DNA from: Chloroflexota bacterium
GTDB lineage: Bacteria > Chloroflexota > UBA6077 > SHYK01
Assembly (NCBI GenBank): GCA_016844585.1
Contig: JAERMM010000004.1
Location: 1-41,107, forward strand
DNA: 41,107 nt
Reading direction: 5' to 3'
Shown here: in pieces, positions 30,101 through 39,623 of the stretch
Layout: each line of letters begins with the position of its first letter
Numbering within the stretch: the stretch's first letter is position 1
Made by a program: the position numbers and the translations under genes
The notes under the pieces: generated by a model
What the model saw: only the letters and a program-made list of their open reading frames with translations
Databases searched by the model: none
Told to the model about the DNA's origin: nothing

Positions 30101-31415
30101 GGTTGATCACGCGACGATAGAGGTCATTCAAATCGCTTGTGGCAAATCGGCCGCCGTCCAGCTGCACCATAGGCCGCAGGTCGGGCGGCAGAACCGGAAG
30201 GATCGTCAAGACCATCCAGTCCGGGCGATTACCAGACTTCCGGAATGCTTCCAGGATACGCAGGCGCTTCGTCGCCTTCTTGCGACGCTGGCCGGATGAG
30301 GAATGCGTCTCTCCCCGCAAGAAGATCGCAAGCTCGTCCAGATTGATGTTCCGCAACAGCTCACGAACGGACTCGGCGCCCATACCGGCACGGAAGATGC
30401 GGCCGCAGGTTTCCTGGAGCTCGCGGTACTCGGTCTCCGTGAGCGTCTGAAGAACCTTGACTGACTCAATCTTTTTTATCCGCGCTTCAGTGGCCGTCTT
30501 CTCTTTGTCTTCGAGCCCCAACACCTTCGATAGGATTTCCTCCAGTGTCGCCTGGGCCTGCGCCTTGACGAGATCGATCTCCCCGCCGGCTAGCGCCTGT
30601 ACGTTGGCCCGCTCGTTCTCGATAATGCCCTCAATCCGGTTGACCTCTTCTTCGAGTAAGCGGCGCAGCTCGGTCTGGTGATCAAGCCGAACCATGGCGT
30701 CACACTGAACCAGCACGGTGGCCGTGGGCTCAAAAACGAAGTCCTCGGGAGCGGCCTGATCAACAAATGCACTGAGCATCTCATCGAGATTCTTGCCGGC
30801 CTCAGTCACCCGGTTGAGCTCGGATTCTTTTCTCGCGTCCAACTCTGCTGCCTGCTGCTTCGCGCGGCCCTCAATCTCGCCGACCTTCTCGTCGCGCGCA
30901 AGGCGTAGCTCTTCGGCGTGGTCATCTCCCGCCTTGCGGGCCCGCTGTACCTTGGCGTCCGTCTCAGCTTGGACCTGCTGGATCTGCCGCTCGCGCGCCG
31001 GCTCGCTGACTTCGGTAACCATGTACTTCGCGAAGTACAACACCTGCTCGAGCGTGCGAGGCGTCACGTCCAGGAGCAGGCCAATGCGACTCGGCGTGCC
31101 CTTCACGAACCAGATGTGGCTGACGGGTGAGGCTAACTCGATGTGACCCATGCGCTCGCGCCGCACCTTGGCGCGCGTGACCTCAACGCCGCATTTGTCG
31201 CAGATGATCCCCTTGTAGCGGACGCGCTTGTATTTGCCGCACGAACACTCCCAGTCCTTCGTCGGGCCGAAAATGCGCTCACAGAACAGGCCGTCCCGCT
31301 CCGGCTTCAGCGTGCGATAGTTGATGGTCTCCGGCTTCTTGACCTCACCGCGCGACCACTGCCGCACCTGTTCCGGAGAAGCCAACTTAATGCGGACCGC
31401 GTTGAAATTCTGCAC
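27123..31415 (-). CDS. rpoC: RNA polymerase subunit beta prime
   Basis: 1430 residues. The N-terminal zinc finger uses C57, C59, C72 and C75. The catalytic magnesium motif NADFDGD is at 622-628. A second zinc site lies near [11 protein letters not shown], and the bridge helix/trigger loop region [16 protein letters not shown] is intact. Between about 140 and 325 there is a charged helical insertion ([20 protein letters not shown] onward) absent from enterobacteria. The start is GTG; the gene lies 106 bases after rpoB, a gap with a weak 6-bp inverted repeat (31482-31499). Confidence 0.99.
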   Translation of the reverse strand: MQNFNAVRIKLASPEQVRQWSRGEVKKPETINYRTLKPERDGLFCERIFGPTKDWECSCGKYKRVRYKGIICDKCGVEVTRAKVRRERMGHIELASPVSHIWFVKGTPSRIGLLLDVTPRTLEQVLYFAKYMVTEVSEPARERQIQQVQAETDAKVQRARKAGDDHAEELRLARDEKVGEIEGRAKQQAAELDARKESELNRVTEAGKNLDEMLSAFVDQAAPEDFVFEPTATVLVQCDAMVRLDHQTELRRLLEEEVNRIEGIIENERANVQALAGGEIDLVKAQAQATLEEILSKVLGLEDKEKTATEARIKKIESVKVLQTLTETEYRELQETCGRIFRAGMGAESVRELLRNINLDELAIFLRGETHSSSGQRRKKATKRLRILEAFRKSGNRPDWMVLTILPVLPPDLRPMVQLDGGRFATSDLNDLYRRVINRNNRLKRLQELGAPEIIVRNEKRMLQEAVDSLIDNGRHGRAVAGSSNHKLKSLSDMLKGKQGRFRQNLLGKRVDYSGRSVIVVGPNLKLGQCGLPKRMALELFKPFVMEKLVERGIVHNIKSAKRLVERVRPEVWDVLEEVIQDHPVLLNRAPTLHRLGIQAFQPVLIEGSAIQIHPLVCAAFNADFDGDQMAVHVPLSAAAKDEARNLMLSVRNLVQPSNGEPVTAPTLDMVLGCYYLTMIRPGGKGEHGLFASLDDARLAYDLEEVDLKSEIEVRVPAADGNGTERIKTSVGRIIFNEAVSSTLKSAGAEPIEFQNQTMDKGSLKTLVARMIRAYGNNATAAVLDEIKTIGFHYATVSGITIAISDIKIPPEKPEILARAESEVTRIERDYRRGLITDEERYNEVIEVWTRAKEEITHAVERALDPFDSVHMMAQSGAKGNVQQIAQMSGMRGLMADPSGRIIELPIRASFRDGLSVLEYFLSTHGARKGLADTAIKTSDSGYLTRRLIDVSQSLIVYDEDCGTEGGVWIDDFGDPSRRQHRVDQLVGRIPALPIIDPETGEVLVDRNEEIDEDKRDLIAAATKIDRVQLRSPLVCESRHGMCQKCYGWHMGTRSTVKIGDPVGIVAAQSIGEPGTQLTMRTFHTGGVAGGLDITTGLPRVEELFEARQPKGKAVLSEIDGIVELQRLEDARLVRVISRETYRDDHEVPPGYQVEVTDGQWIDAGHPLATPPSPEVGSPILAQLSGTVEVRTPDGVSAEDGSPLPIALVAVIAEDKDEREYRVPAQARVRVEEGQVVAAGEQLTDGSRDPQEILSIQGREAAYRYLVDEVQAVYRSQGVTINDKHVEVIVRMMLRKLRVDDPGDSALLRDELVDRFEYEEINREVLAEGGEPATARPVLLGVTKASLNTESFLAAASFQETTRVLTDAALMGKVDHLMGLKENVIIGKLIPAGSGLVARLEARRQRQLASEAMSAFFEPTPQLDTSVLEE

Positions 31416-31521
31416 CTAGGCACCACCCTTCAAACCGAGCCCTGCCATTCCGAGTACGAATCGCGAGGGACCCATCACCACGAGGCGCCGATGCCTCGAT
31501 TCGCCCTGCATGACACGCCGC

Positions 31522-34500
31522 TCACTCGATATCACCGCCACGCTCGAAGCCGGTGAGATTGATGTTCATCGTCGGGATGTAGTCAGAGCTCGAGTCCTCG
31601 AGCAGCGGCACACCTTCGTCGTCTTCGTTCAGCACTTCGACGGCAAGCCCGAGGCTCTGCAACTCCTTCACAAGGACCTTGAACGATTCCGGCACTCCCG
31701 GCTGGAAGACGTCTTCGCCCTTGACGATCGCTTCGTACGTCTTTACGCGCCCGGCCACGTCGTCGGACTTCACCGTCAGCATCTCCTGGAGTGTGTGCGC
31801 TGCGCCGTAGGCCTCCAACGCCCATACCTCCATCTCACCGAAGCGCTGGCCGCCAAACTGCGCTTTTCCACCCAAGGGCTGCTGGGTGATCAGCGAATAT
31901 GGACCAGTCGAGCGAGCGTGGATCTTATCCTCGACGAGGTGGATCAGCTTCAGCATGTAGATCTGACCGACAGTGACGCGCTGGTTGAACAACTCACCAG
32001 TCCGGCCGTCGTACAAGTACTCCTTGCCATCTTCTGGGAGACCCGCCGCGCGCAACTGCTCACGGATGTCGTCTTCCTTCGCGCCATCGAAGACCGGCGT
32101 GGCGAATGAGATCCCGAGCGCCGCCGCCGCCCAGCCGAGATGTGTCTCCAGGATCTGACCGACGTTCATGCGGGACGGCACACCGAGTGGGTTCAGAATG
32201 ATCTCGACCGGGCGTCCATCAGGCAGGAAGGGCATATCTTGAATGGGCAGGATTTTCGCGATCACGCCCTTGTTGCCGTGACGCCCAGCCATCTTGTCGC
32301 CCTCGGAGACCTTCCGCTTCTGGGCGATGACCACCTGCACCATCTGATGCACGCCGGCGGGCAGCTCAGCGTGGTCGTCTCGGTTGAAGACCCGAACGTC
32401 GACTATGCGGCCGCGCTCACCATGCGGCACGCGCAAAGAGGTGTCCTTCACCTCGCGCGCCTTCTCGCCGAAGATCGCCCGCAGCAGCCGCTCTTCTGCA
32501 GTGAGCTCGGTCTCGCCCTTCGGGGTGATCTTGCCTACCAGGATGTCACCCGGGCCGACCTCCGCTCCAACACGGATGATCCCATTCTCGTCCAGGTCCC
32601 GAAGCATGTCTTCACCCACGTTCGGGATGTCGCGAGTGATCTCTTCGGGACCCAGTTTTGTGTCGCGCGCCTCAACCTCGTGCTTCTCGATGTGCACGGA
32701 GGTGAACTTGTCGTCCCGCACGATGGTTTCGCTGATGATAATGGCGTCCTCGAAGTTGCAGCCCTCCCAGGACATGAAGGAAACCAGCACATTCTGGCCG
32801 AGCGCCAATTCCCCACCGGAGGTGGACGAACTGTCCGCCAGCGGCTGACCGGCATGTACGCGTTGACCCCGCGCCACAATAGGGCGCTGGTTCATACAGG
32901 TTCCCTGGTTGGATCGGCGGTACTTACGGAGCTTGACCGAGAACCGCCGCGGCTCTGCGTCGTCCTGACCCTCAAGCTCGCGCACCGTGATGCGGCTCGC
33001 GTCAACGCTTTCGATCACCCCGTCGAAGGGCGCCAGCACGACGTGACCGGAGTCGAGGGCAGTCTGCACCTCCATTCCGGTTCCCACCAGGGGAGCATCG
33101 GGAGCGATGAGCGGCACGGCCTGCCGCTGCATGTTGGCGCCCATGAGCGCCCGGTTTGCATCGTCATGCTCAAGGAACGGAATAAGCGCGGTCGCCACGC
33201 TGACGATTTGGTGGGGCGACACGTCTACAAAGTCGACCCGATCAGGTACTTCCATCAGGAAGCGTGGGCCATGCCGCACCGAGACGTGCTCATCGGCGAA
33301 GGTTCCGTCCTCGTTCAAGCGAACGTTGGCCTGCGCAATGGTGAATCGCTCTTCCTGATCCGCAGGTAGCAAGCGGATTTCGTCGGTCACGAACGGCCGC
33401 ACGTCGATGCGCGGATGCGAGTCTTTCAGACCGGCCAGCTTCTTCGCAAGTGCCTGATCTATCAGCGCCCCCACGGCTGCAATTTGCTGGCGCTTTGCAT
33501 CGACGATCGGGCGTAGCAACGTCTTGCCGACGGTTTGCGACGGATCGTTGTCGACCTGGCGCAGAACCACACGGTAGGGGGTCTCGATAAACCCATATTC
33601 ATTAATCTGCCCGTAGGTTGCGAGCGATCCGATAAGGCCGATGTTCGGGCCCTCTGGCGTCTCGGATAACCCGCCTGGACCCAGGGCCGACAATCGTCGC
33701 TTGTGCGTCAACTCGGCGAGGGGGTTGGTCTGGTCCATGAATTGCGAGAGCTGGCTGCCACCGAAGAACTCGCGCATCGCAGCCACAACCGGACGAATGT
33801 TAATGAGCGTTGACGGTGTCGCGGTCGTCGGGTCGATGATGCTCATCCGCTCCTTGACAACGCGTTCCATACGCAACAGCCCGACACGGAATTGATTCTG
33901 GATAAGCTCGCCGACGGCTCGGACTCTGCGATTCCCCAGGTGGTCAATGTCGTCCGGCTCGCCGCGACCCGTATTGATCCGAATCATCTCCCGGACGATG
34001 GCGATAAGGTCATGCGGCGTCAGAATTCGTTCGGAGAGCGGCGTCGAAACGTCGAGCCGGCGATTGACCTTGTAACGACCGACCCTTCCCAGGTCATAGC
34101 GCCGGTAGTTGAACAGCAGGGAACTGAGCAGCGACCGAGCATTCTCGTCCGTTGGTGGATCGCCGGGACGAAGGCGCTTGTAGAAGTCCCCAACGGCGTC
34201 TTTGGCGTTCTTCGCCGGATCGCGATCGATCGTCGACTGGACGTAGTGCCGATCCGGGCTATCGTCAACGTCGGAGAAGAGTTCAAGAAGCTCTTCGTCT
34301 GTACCCTTCGACAACTCCGGTATAGGTAAGACAGCAGCCACTGCGCGAAGCAGGGTGGTCAACGGAATCTTGCGCTTGCGGTCAACCTTTACGGAAAGCA
34401 CATCCTTGTTTGAGGACTCAAACTCCAGCCAGGCGCCGCGGCTGGGGATGAGCTTGCCCATGCACAAAGCGCGGCCGCTCGTCGGGTCCTCGTTCAGCGT

Positions 34501-34983
34501 GAAGTACACCCCCGGAGACCTTACGAGCTGGCTCACCACAACACGCTCGGCGCCATTGATGATAAACGTGCCGTTCGTGGTCATCATGGGGAAGTCCCCC
34601 ATGAAGATGTCCATTTCCTTGATCTCACCGATCTCGCCCTTGATCGTCAGCCGCATCCGGACGCGGAGCGGCGCCGCGTAGGTTGAATCGGTCTCACGGC
34701 ACTCCTCCTCTGAGTACTTCGGTTCGCCAAACGCATAGCCGGGCTCGCCATTCGGACCGGGCACGGCCAACTCGAGATCCATGTTTTTGCCGGTGAAGTC
34801 CTGAATCGGCGAGATCTCGGTGAACAGCTCTCCCAGACCGTCATCCAGGAACCAGCGGAATGATCGACGCTGGATGTCGATGAGGTTGGGCATCGGCAGG
34901 ACGTCAGAGATCCTCGCGAATGAAACGCGATTCGCCCCCTGGCGGCGAGCGATGGGCGAAGTAGCACGGGGAGCAAGGACCAT
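31522..34983 (-). CDS. rpoB: RNA polymerase subunit beta
   Basis: 1153 residues. The rifampicin pocket is of the sensitive type: [18 protein letters not shown] then [14 protein letters not shown]. Other diagnostic stretches are [15 protein letters not shown] and the C-terminal [25 protein letters not shown]. The chosen ATG at 34983 gives [16 protein letters not shown] and has GGAGG 11 bases upstream. A longer frame runs upstream into the leader with no conservation. L10/L12 genes are not upstream; rodA is. Confidence 0.98.
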   Translation of the reverse strand: MVLAPRATSPIARRQGANRVSFARISDVLPMPNLIDIQRRSFRWFLDDGLGELFTEISPIQDFTGKNMDLELAVPGPNGEPGYAFGEPKYSEEECRETDSTYAAPLRVRMRLTIKGEIGEIKEMDIFMGDFPMMTTNGTFIINGAERVVVSQLVRSPGVYFTLNEDPTSGRALCMGKLIPSRGAWLEFESSNKDVLSVKVDRKRKIPLTTLLRAVAAVLPIPELSKGTDEELLELFSDVDDSPDRHYVQSTIDRDPAKNAKDAVGDFYKRLRPGDPPTDENARSLLSSLLFNYRRYDLGRVGRYKVNRRLDVSTPLSERILTPHDLIAIVREMIRINTGRGEPDDIDHLGNRRVRAVGELIQNQFRVGLLRMERVVKERMSIIDPTTATPSTLINIRPVVAAMREFFGGSQLSQFMDQTNPLAELTHKRRLSALGPGGLSETPEGPNIGLIGSLATYGQINEYGFIETPYRVVLRQVDNDPSQTVGKTLLRPIVDAKRQQIAAVGALIDQALAKKLAGLKDSHPRIDVRPFVTDEIRLLPADQEERFTIAQANVRLNEDGTFADEHVSVRHGPRFLMEVPDRVDFVDVSPHQIVSVATALIPFLEHDDANRALMGANMQRQAVPLIAPDAPLVGTGMEVQTALDSGHVVLAPFDGVIESVDASRITVRELEGQDDAEPRRFSVKLRKYRRSNQGTCMNQRPIVARGQRVHAGQPLADSSSTSGGELALGQNVLVSFMSWEGCNFEDAIIISETIVRDDKFTSVHIEKHEVEARDTKLGPEEITRDIPNVGEDMLRDLDENGIIRVGAEVGPGDILVGKITPKGETELTAEERLLRAIFGEKAREVKDTSLRVPHGERGRIVDVRVFNRDDHAELPAGVHQMVQVVIAQKRKVSEGDKMAGRHGNKGVIAKILPIQDMPFLPDGRPVEIILNPLGVPSRMNVGQILETHLGWAAAALGISFATPVFDGAKEDDIREQLRAAGLPEDGKEYLYDGRTGELFNQRVTVGQIYMLKLIHLVEDKIHARSTGPYSLITQQPLGGKAQFGGQRFGEMEVWALEAYGAAHTLQEMLTVKSDDVAGRVKTYEAIVKGEDVFQPGVPESFKVLVKELQSLGLAVEVLNEDDEGVPLLEDSSSDYIPTMNINLTGFERGGDIE

Positions 34984-35078
34984 GGAGAGGTAACCTCCGT
35001 TAGACGTAGGGAGAACGGGAATAGTCGCCCGTGACAAACGCAGCCGTGAGAACCGATGAGCGAGGTACTGACGGCAAA

Positions 35079-35105
35079 GAGGGGATAGCCTGCTGGCTTC
35101 CCCTC
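35079..35105 (-). promoter_or_regulatory. Attenuator-like hairpin in the rpoB leader
   Basis: On the minus strand GAGGGGA pairs with TCCCCTC (7 bp), with an inner AGCC/GGCT stem, a bulged A and an AGCA loop. TTT follows directly, then GCC. The U-run is short, so it may be a partial terminator or attenuator about 96 bases before the rpoB ATG and about 75 bases after the predicted start site. Confidence 0.5.
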
Positions 35106-35178
35106 GATTCGCCCGCTTGCCCCGTTGCAACGAACAGCCGGGTGGTGCTTGGACCGACGCGCGGCGACTGCACGCGTG

Positions 35179-35187
35179 ATTATAGCA
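35179..35187 (-). promoter_or_regulatory. Extended -10 promoter for rpoBC
   Basis: TGCTATAAT on the minus strand is a perfect extended -10 element (TGn plus consensus TATAAT), the best -10 in the window. A TTGCTG lies upstream with a long 19-base spacer. The start site would be near 35172, giving a leader of about 190 bases. It lies between rodA and rpoB. Confidence 0.75.
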
Positions 35188-35188
35188 T

Positions 35189-35206
35189 CTGTCCCCGATG
35201 GGACAG
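35189..35206. promoter_or_regulatory. Inverted repeat overlapping the rpoB promoter spacer
   Basis: CTGTCCC (35189-35195) and GGGACAG (35200-35206) form a perfect 7-bp repeat with a 4-base centre directly beside the extended -10. The palindrome GCAACCGTTGC follows at 35206-35216. Either an operator for a repressor of rpoBC, or a weak terminator of rodA without U-run. Confidence 0.4.
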
Positions 35207-35223
35207 CAACCGTTGCCGGGTCT

Positions 35224-36348
35224 CTACGCCTCGAACTGGTACATCCGTCGCCGAATGAGCGTGGCCTGTACGAGCCCGAGTGCCGCAAGCTGAGTCACGA
35301 GCGCGCTCCCACCGTAGCTGACAAACGGAAGAGGGATCCCGACGACCGGAATCAGACCCACGTTGGCGCCAAGGTTTGCAATGGCCTGAAAGCCAATCAT
35401 CGACACCGCACCCGCGCATAAGAGCGCGCCAAAGCGATCGTCGGCCGTATCGAAGGCGCGAAGCAAACGGAACAGCAGCGTAGCCAGCAAAGCGAATAGA
35501 AGGAGAGCGCCCACGAATCCCATCTCCTCGCCGAGCACCGAAAAGATGAAGTCGCTGTGCGAGACGCGAAGGTATCGGAGCTGCGTCTGCGTTCCCTCGA
35601 ACAGCCCCTTGCCGAACATCCCGCCCGAGCCAATGCTGATCTGCGCCTGAAGGATGTTGTAACCCTGTCCCAGTGCATCTGCGCTGGGATCGAGAAAGAT
35701 CAGGATGCGATCTCGCATGTAGTCCTTCAAACCGAGCCATGCAAGCGGAGTGACAACCAGGGCGCCGACGCCCAGGGTCGCCAACAATCGAGCGGAGGCC
35801 CCACCGAGCACAATCATGCCCACCCAGATGACCGCCAGAGAGAGCGCCGTCCCAAGATCGGGCTGCGCATAGATGAGCATTACGGGCGCAATCGTCGTAG
35901 CTGCGCTGACAAGCAGCAGCTTCAGGTCGAGTGGACCGAGAGAGAGAATCCGCGCGAGGACCAGAATGACCGCGAGCTTTGCCGGCTCAGAGGGCTGCAA
36001 GGGAATTCCGGCCACTTCGATCCAGCGCTGCGCACCGTAGTCGGCCGACCCGTGCCCGAGCACGAGCACGGTCGCCAGCGCGAGAAGGGAGCCAGCATAA
36101 AAAATGTACGCAAAGGTGCTGACAACACGCGGGTGAACTGACGCGCACGCGACCATCAGAAGGATGCCCACGATGGCGAACCCAACCTGCTTGAGGAACC
36201 ACGTATTCGTGAGGAGGCTCGGCTGGTCAATGTACTGCCAGGTGGCACTCGTGACGAGGACAATCCCATAGAAAGTCAGCGACACTGCCGCAGCGATGAG
36301 AACAGGATCCACCTGGCGCCACCGAATACCAACCCAGTGGTCCCTCAC
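35224..36348 (-). CDS. rodA: Peptidoglycan glycosyltransferase RodA
   Basis: 374 residues with about ten membrane helices, a SEDS-family polymerase of the elongation complex. Conserved SEDS blocks: AQRWIEVAGIPLQPSEPAKLAVIL (in parts), YAQPDLGTALSLAVIW, the loop with ILQAQISIGSGGMFGKG and VLGEEMGFVGALLLF, then GIPLPFVSYGGSALV. These fit RodA better than FtsW in this mre context. The start is GTG overlapping the mreD stop as GTGA. It ends the operon; rpoB begins 240 bases on. Confidence 0.94.
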   Translation of the reverse strand: MRDHWVGIRWRQVDPVLIAAAVSLTFYGIVLVTSATWQYIDQPSLLTNTWFLKQVGFAIVGILLMVACASVHPRVVSTFAYIFYAGSLLALATVLVLGHGSADYGAQRWIEVAGIPLQPSEPAKLAVILVLARILSLGPLDLKLLLVSAATTIAPVMLIYAQPDLGTALSLAVIWVGMIVLGGASARLLATLGVGALVVTPLAWLGLKDYMRDRILIFLDPSADALGQGYNILQAQISIGSGGMFGKGLFEGTQTQLRYLRVSHSDFIFSVLGEEMGFVGALLLFALLATLLFRLLRAFDTADDRFGALLCAGAVSMIGFQAIANLGANVGLIPVVGIPLPFVSYGGSALVTQLAALGLVQATLIRRRMYQFEA

Positions 36349-36857
36349 GGCACAGCATCCTCAGACGGAGTGAGCGTCCTTCGCACCAGGGCCCGAATCA
36401 AAGGGAAGACCACCGCCATACACGCGCCAGCGAGCAGGGCGCTGGGGATCACCTCCCGCAACAGGGTTTGTTCCCAGGACACGGCCCAACCGGCGGCCTG
36501 CAGTCCGAGGACGCCCACGAAGAACGCGACCAGGCTGCCAGCGACAGCGGCCGCAATGGGGAACACCGAACTGGACCGAGCCAGGCGCGGCATCAAGACG
36601 CCCGCAAGCACCCCCACCGTGCCAAGCCGAACCATCTGGAGCCCAAACGGCGCGGCCGACAGAAAATCGGCCGTGAGTCCCGCGATCAAGCCAGCCAGCA
36701 GCCCTTCCTCCCAACCCCGAATCGTCGCCCAGCCAATCACGATGACAAGCGCAGCATCGACTCGGAACCTGGCGCCAGACACCCCCGGTAAGACGACGCT
36801 CTCCAACAGAACGGCCGCGATGAGAAAGGGCATCACCCACAGCACGGTGCCCGTCAC
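36345..36857 (-). CDS. mreD: Rod shape-determining protein MreD
   Basis: 170 residues, about five membrane helices, weakly conserved as is normal for MreD. The segment GWEEGLLAGLIAGLTADFLSAAPFGLQM is the family's recognisable core (G-x-x-x-G ... D-x-L). It starts with GTG overlapping the mreC stop as GTGA and ends overlapping rodA. It links MreB filaments to the wall synthases. Confidence 0.9.
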   Translation of the reverse strand: MTGTVLWVMPFLIAAVLLESVVLPGVSGARFRVDAALVIVIGWATIRGWEEGLLAGLIAGLTADFLSAAPFGLQMVRLGTVGVLAGVLMPRLARSSSVFPIAAAVAGSLVAFFVGVLGLQAAGWAVSWEQTLLREVIPSALLAGACMAVVFPLIRALVRRTLTPSEDAVP

Positions 36858-37717
36858 CGGCTCGGGTTTGGCGAAGATCCGGGACCGAGCACGCTACCGA
36901 CGCCTTGCCCCGAGAGTCCGAGTACGACGTAGAGTCGTTCTGCGTTTCGCATGTCAACCGATGGCTCGACCAGAGCCTCCTGGAACACCTCCACATCCCT
37001 TTGCCTGACCTGGAGAACCCGACCGATCACCAGACCAGGCGGGAACACACCGCCGATACCGGAAGTGATCGCGGTATCTCCGGCCCGCAAGGCATCCGTG
37101 CGTGGGACGAACTGCATCAACAGGCGACCGTCGCCGGTTCCGCGAATACTTCCGGTGGCTCGCGACTCAGGATCCTGGATGCGCGCGCTCACCGCGCTAT
37201 TCACGTCGGTGATCAAGAGCACCTTGGAAGTCGTTGGTCGAACCTCAATGGTGCGGCCTACGACGCCGCGCCAGGAGATCACAGGCTGATTGACCGCAAC
37301 ACCCTGGTCTGAGCCTCGATCAATCGAGACGGCCTGTACGCCTGTCAACGGCTCTTGCGCGATCACATTGACAGACAGCAGGCTCCCCAGAGGGGCACGC
37401 TCGCGAAGATCGAGAAGTCGTCGAAGGTCCTGGTTCTCCAGCTCCAACTCTCGAAGCTGAACGATCGTCGCTTGAAGACGATTCACGTCCTCTCTGTACT
37501 GGCGATTCTGCGCGGCCAGGTCGCCAGCTTGCGCCACATTCTCCACCAGACGCGATACGCCGTTGGCTGTGCCCGTTAACGCTGCCTCGATCGGGGCAAG
37601 CACGCGGAGGCCCGCAGATTCGGCCTGGAACGCCGCTCCGGGGACCAGAATCAGGAGAACGGCCAGGGCTGCAATCCCTACGGCCGCCCACCCGGGCACG
37701 GTTTGACGCGCACGCAT
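36854..37717 (-). CDS. mreC: Rod shape-determining protein MreC
   Basis: 287 residues. A single membrane anchor lies at about 11-30, a coiled coil at about 65-105 (LELENQDLRRLLDL), and the periplasmic beta domains follow, including VSIDRGSDQGVAVNQPVI, GVVGRTIEV, VLLITDVNSAVSARIQ and TSGIGGVFPPGLVIG. MreC is the scaffold that contacts penicillin-binding proteins and RodA. The ATG lies 17 bases after mreB. Confidence 0.96.
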   Translation of the reverse strand: MRARQTVPGWAAVGIAALAVLLILVPGAAFQAESAGLRVLAPIEAALTGTANGVSRLVENVAQAGDLAAQNRQYREDVNRLQATIVQLRELELENQDLRRLLDLRERAPLGSLLSVNVIAQEPLTGVQAVSIDRGSDQGVAVNQPVISWRGVVGRTIEVRPTTSKVLLITDVNSAVSARIQDPESRATGSIRGTGDGRLLMQFVPRTDALRAGDTAITSGIGGVFPPGLVIGRVLQVRQRDVEVFQEALVEPSVDMRNAERLYVVLGLSGQGVGSVLGPGSSPNPSR

Positions 37718-37734
37718 TGAAATGGCCTGTAGCC

Positions 37735-38787
37735 CTAACGCCGGGACCTGCGGCCGGTTTGCAAGTCAACGCTCACCCGGCGCAGCACGTCGAGATCGCT
37801 CAACACCTTACCGGCGCCTCTTACCACGCAACCCAACGGGTCCTCCGCAAGGTCCACCCTCATGCGGGTACGCTGAGAAAGCAATTCGGACAACCCTGGC
37901 AGTAGTCCTCCGCCACCCGCCAGCGTAATTCCTCGTCCCATCAAATCAGAAACAAGCTCCGCGGGCGTGTCGTCTAGAGTGTCGAGCACCGCCTCGACTA
38001 TTGCGTTCACAGACCCAGAAATCGCGGACGCAATCTCATTGGACGAGACGGTAACCTCTTCTGGCAGCCCGGACTTCACATTTCGACCACGCACGACCAC
38101 CGTAAGCCCATTATTGGACGGCATGGCAGCGCCGACGGCGATCTTGATCTCCTCAGCCATGCGCTCTCCGATAGCCAGATTGTGGCGTTGTCGCATGTAC
38201 GCGACAATGTCCTGATCCATCTCATCGCCGCCGATGCGGATTGACCGACTCACAACCATGCCACCGAGCGAGATCACGGCGACCTCCGTCGTGCCGCCAC
38301 CCACGTCGACGATCATGCAGCCGTTCGGCTCCGTTATTGGAAGGCCGGCGCCGATGGCCGCTGCCATCGGCTCTTCGATAAGCCAGGCCGCCCGTGCGCC
38401 GGCGGTCATTGCCGCGTCATAGACGGCCCGCCGTTCGACCTCGGTGACACCGGACGGGATCCCAATCACAATGCGCGGACGAGTAAAGATTGTCACCTGC
38501 TCATGTGCCCGCTCAATGAAGTAACGAAGCATGCGCTCCGTCACATCAAAGTCGGAGATCACGCCGTCCTTCAGGGGGCGGACAGCGATGATATTGTCAG
38601 GAGTACGGCCGACCATCCGCTTTGCCTCGGCGCCGACTTTCAGCACCTTCTTCGTTTTGCGGTCGATGGCAACCACAGATGGCTCATTGATCACGATACC
38701 CTTGCCGCGCACCAGAACCAGTGTATTGGCGGTACCGAGGTCGATGCCGATGTCGCGGGAAAGGAGACCGAACAGCGCATTCAGCAA
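37735..38787 (-). CDS. mreB: Rod shape-determining protein MreB (bacterial actin)
   Basis: 350 residues. The actin-fold phosphate loops are GIDLGTANTLV (about 14-24) and DVGGGTTEVAVISLGG; the adenosine motif LAGGGGLLPG is near the C terminus. It forms membrane-associated filaments that guide side-wall synthesis. The start is TTG at 38787, supported by AAGGAGGGG with 6-7 bases spacing. radC ends 21 bases upstream, so radC-mreB-mreC-mreD-rodA look like one transcript. Confidence 0.97.
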   Translation of the reverse strand: MLNALFGLLSRDIGIDLGTANTLVLVRGKGIVINEPSVVAIDRKTKKVLKVGAEAKRMVGRTPDNIIAVRPLKDGVISDFDVTERMLRYFIERAHEQVTIFTRPRIVIGIPSGVTEVERRAVYDAAMTAGARAAWLIEEPMAAAIGAGLPITEPNGCMIVDVGGGTTEVAVISLGGMVVSRSIRIGGDEMDQDIVAYMRQRHNLAIGERMAEEIKIAVGAAMPSNNGLTVVVRGRNVKSGLPEEVTVSSNEIASAISGSVNAIVEAVLDTLDDTPAELVSDLMGRGITLAGGGGLLPGLSELLSQRTRMRVDLAEDPLGCVVRGAGKVLSDLDVLRRVSVDLQTGRRSRR

Positions 38788-38808
38788 CCTGGTCCCCTCC
38801 TTCTCGCT

Positions 38809-39570
38809 TCAGCGTGCATCGAACCCCAATCGCCGCTCTCGCAGACTCACCCACCCGGCCGTCGACGCAGCCCCTGGGCGGCCAATGATCACGTGGTCGA
38901 GCACTTCAATGTCTAGCAGCTCACCCGACTGTACGACCTTCCGGGTGATAGCGACGTCCTCAGTCGATGGAGTGGGGTCGCCACTCGGATGATTGTGGGC
39001 CAGAACGATCGCGGCTGCTTGCTGGCGAACCGCTTCTCTGAAAACTTCAGCGACTCGAATCACCGAGCTATTCAGGCTGCCAAGCGATATCTGGCAAACG
39101 TTCATGACGCGGTTCTTAGTGTCGAGGAGGATCACGCGGACGCTCTCCTGTTCGAGAAAGGCCATCTCGTTTTTCAAGAGACCGTACGCGTCCTGCGGAC
39201 CGGTGATCGGCGGCCGCTCGGCCGGCGCGAGCGTGACCAGGCGCTTGCCAAGCTCCAGCGCCGCCTTGAGGTCGATAGCCTTGACCTGTCCCATACCATG
39301 CGTCTGGCCCAACTCCCTCAGACTTGCACGGTTCAGGCCCGTCAGCCCCCCCTGGGTCACGAGAAGCGAGCGGGCGACGTCGAGCGCGTTCGATGAATGG
39401 GTGCCGGTTCGCAGGATGATGGCGATGAGCTCTTCGTCCGAGAGGGCCCCGGCGCCGAGAGCCTCTAGGCGCTCTCGCGGTCGGATCGCGGACGGAAGGT
39501 CCTTGATGCCTGGATGGTAGGCTAGCGCCGCTTCCCGGACGATCTCGACCCCCCGAGCAGCGGGGTTCAT
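38809..39570 (-). CDS. radC: RadC family protein (JAMM/MPN domain)
   Basis: 253 residues. A helix-hairpin-helix-like N-terminal part (ERLEALGAGALSDEELIAIIL) precedes the JAMM metalloprotease-like domain, whose metal ligands H192, H194 and D205 are in the motif AHNHPSGDPTPSTED. The cellular role is unclear; the link to DNA repair has been questioned. The ATG at 39570 follows an extended -10 element by 10 bases, so the transcript would have almost no leader. It heads the mre operon. Confidence 0.94.
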   Translation of the reverse strand: MNPAARGVEIVREAALAYHPGIKDLPSAIRPRERLEALGAGALSDEELIAIILRTGTHSSNALDVARSLLVTQGGLTGLNRASLRELGQTHGMGQVKAIDLKAALELGKRLVTLAPAERPPITGPQDAYGLLKNEMAFLEQESVRVILLDTKNRVMNVCQISLGSLNSSVIRVAEVFREAVRQQAAAIVLAHNHPSGDPTPSTEDVAITRKVVQSGELLDIEVLDHVIIGRPGAASTAGWVSLRERRLGFDAR

Positions 39571-39580
39571 TGGTGCGGCC

Positions 39581-39589
39581 AGTATAACA
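39581..39589. promoter_or_regulatory. Overlapping divergent -10 elements for radC and fmt
   Basis: The minus strand reads TGTTATACT, an extended -10 with five of six -10 matches, placing the radC start site within about 4 bases of its ATG. The plus strand reads TATAAC at 39583-39588, also five of six, placing the fmt start site about 30 bases before its ATG. Neither direction has a good -35. Confidence 0.5.
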
Positions 39590-39623
39590 TCAACGATCCC
39601 GAGGACCGTGCCCGGAGGCTGGG

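Noticed and set aside
29352-30299. A 315-codon open frame antisense to rpoC
   Set aside because: Same reason: mirror of a strongly biased essential gene, no independent coding evidence.
32140-33369. A 409-codon open frame antisense to rpoB
   Set aside because: rpoB is unmistakable in the opposite strand. The antisense frame has no recognisable domain or ribosome site, and similar long antisense frames occur across rpoC and fusA because of codon bias.
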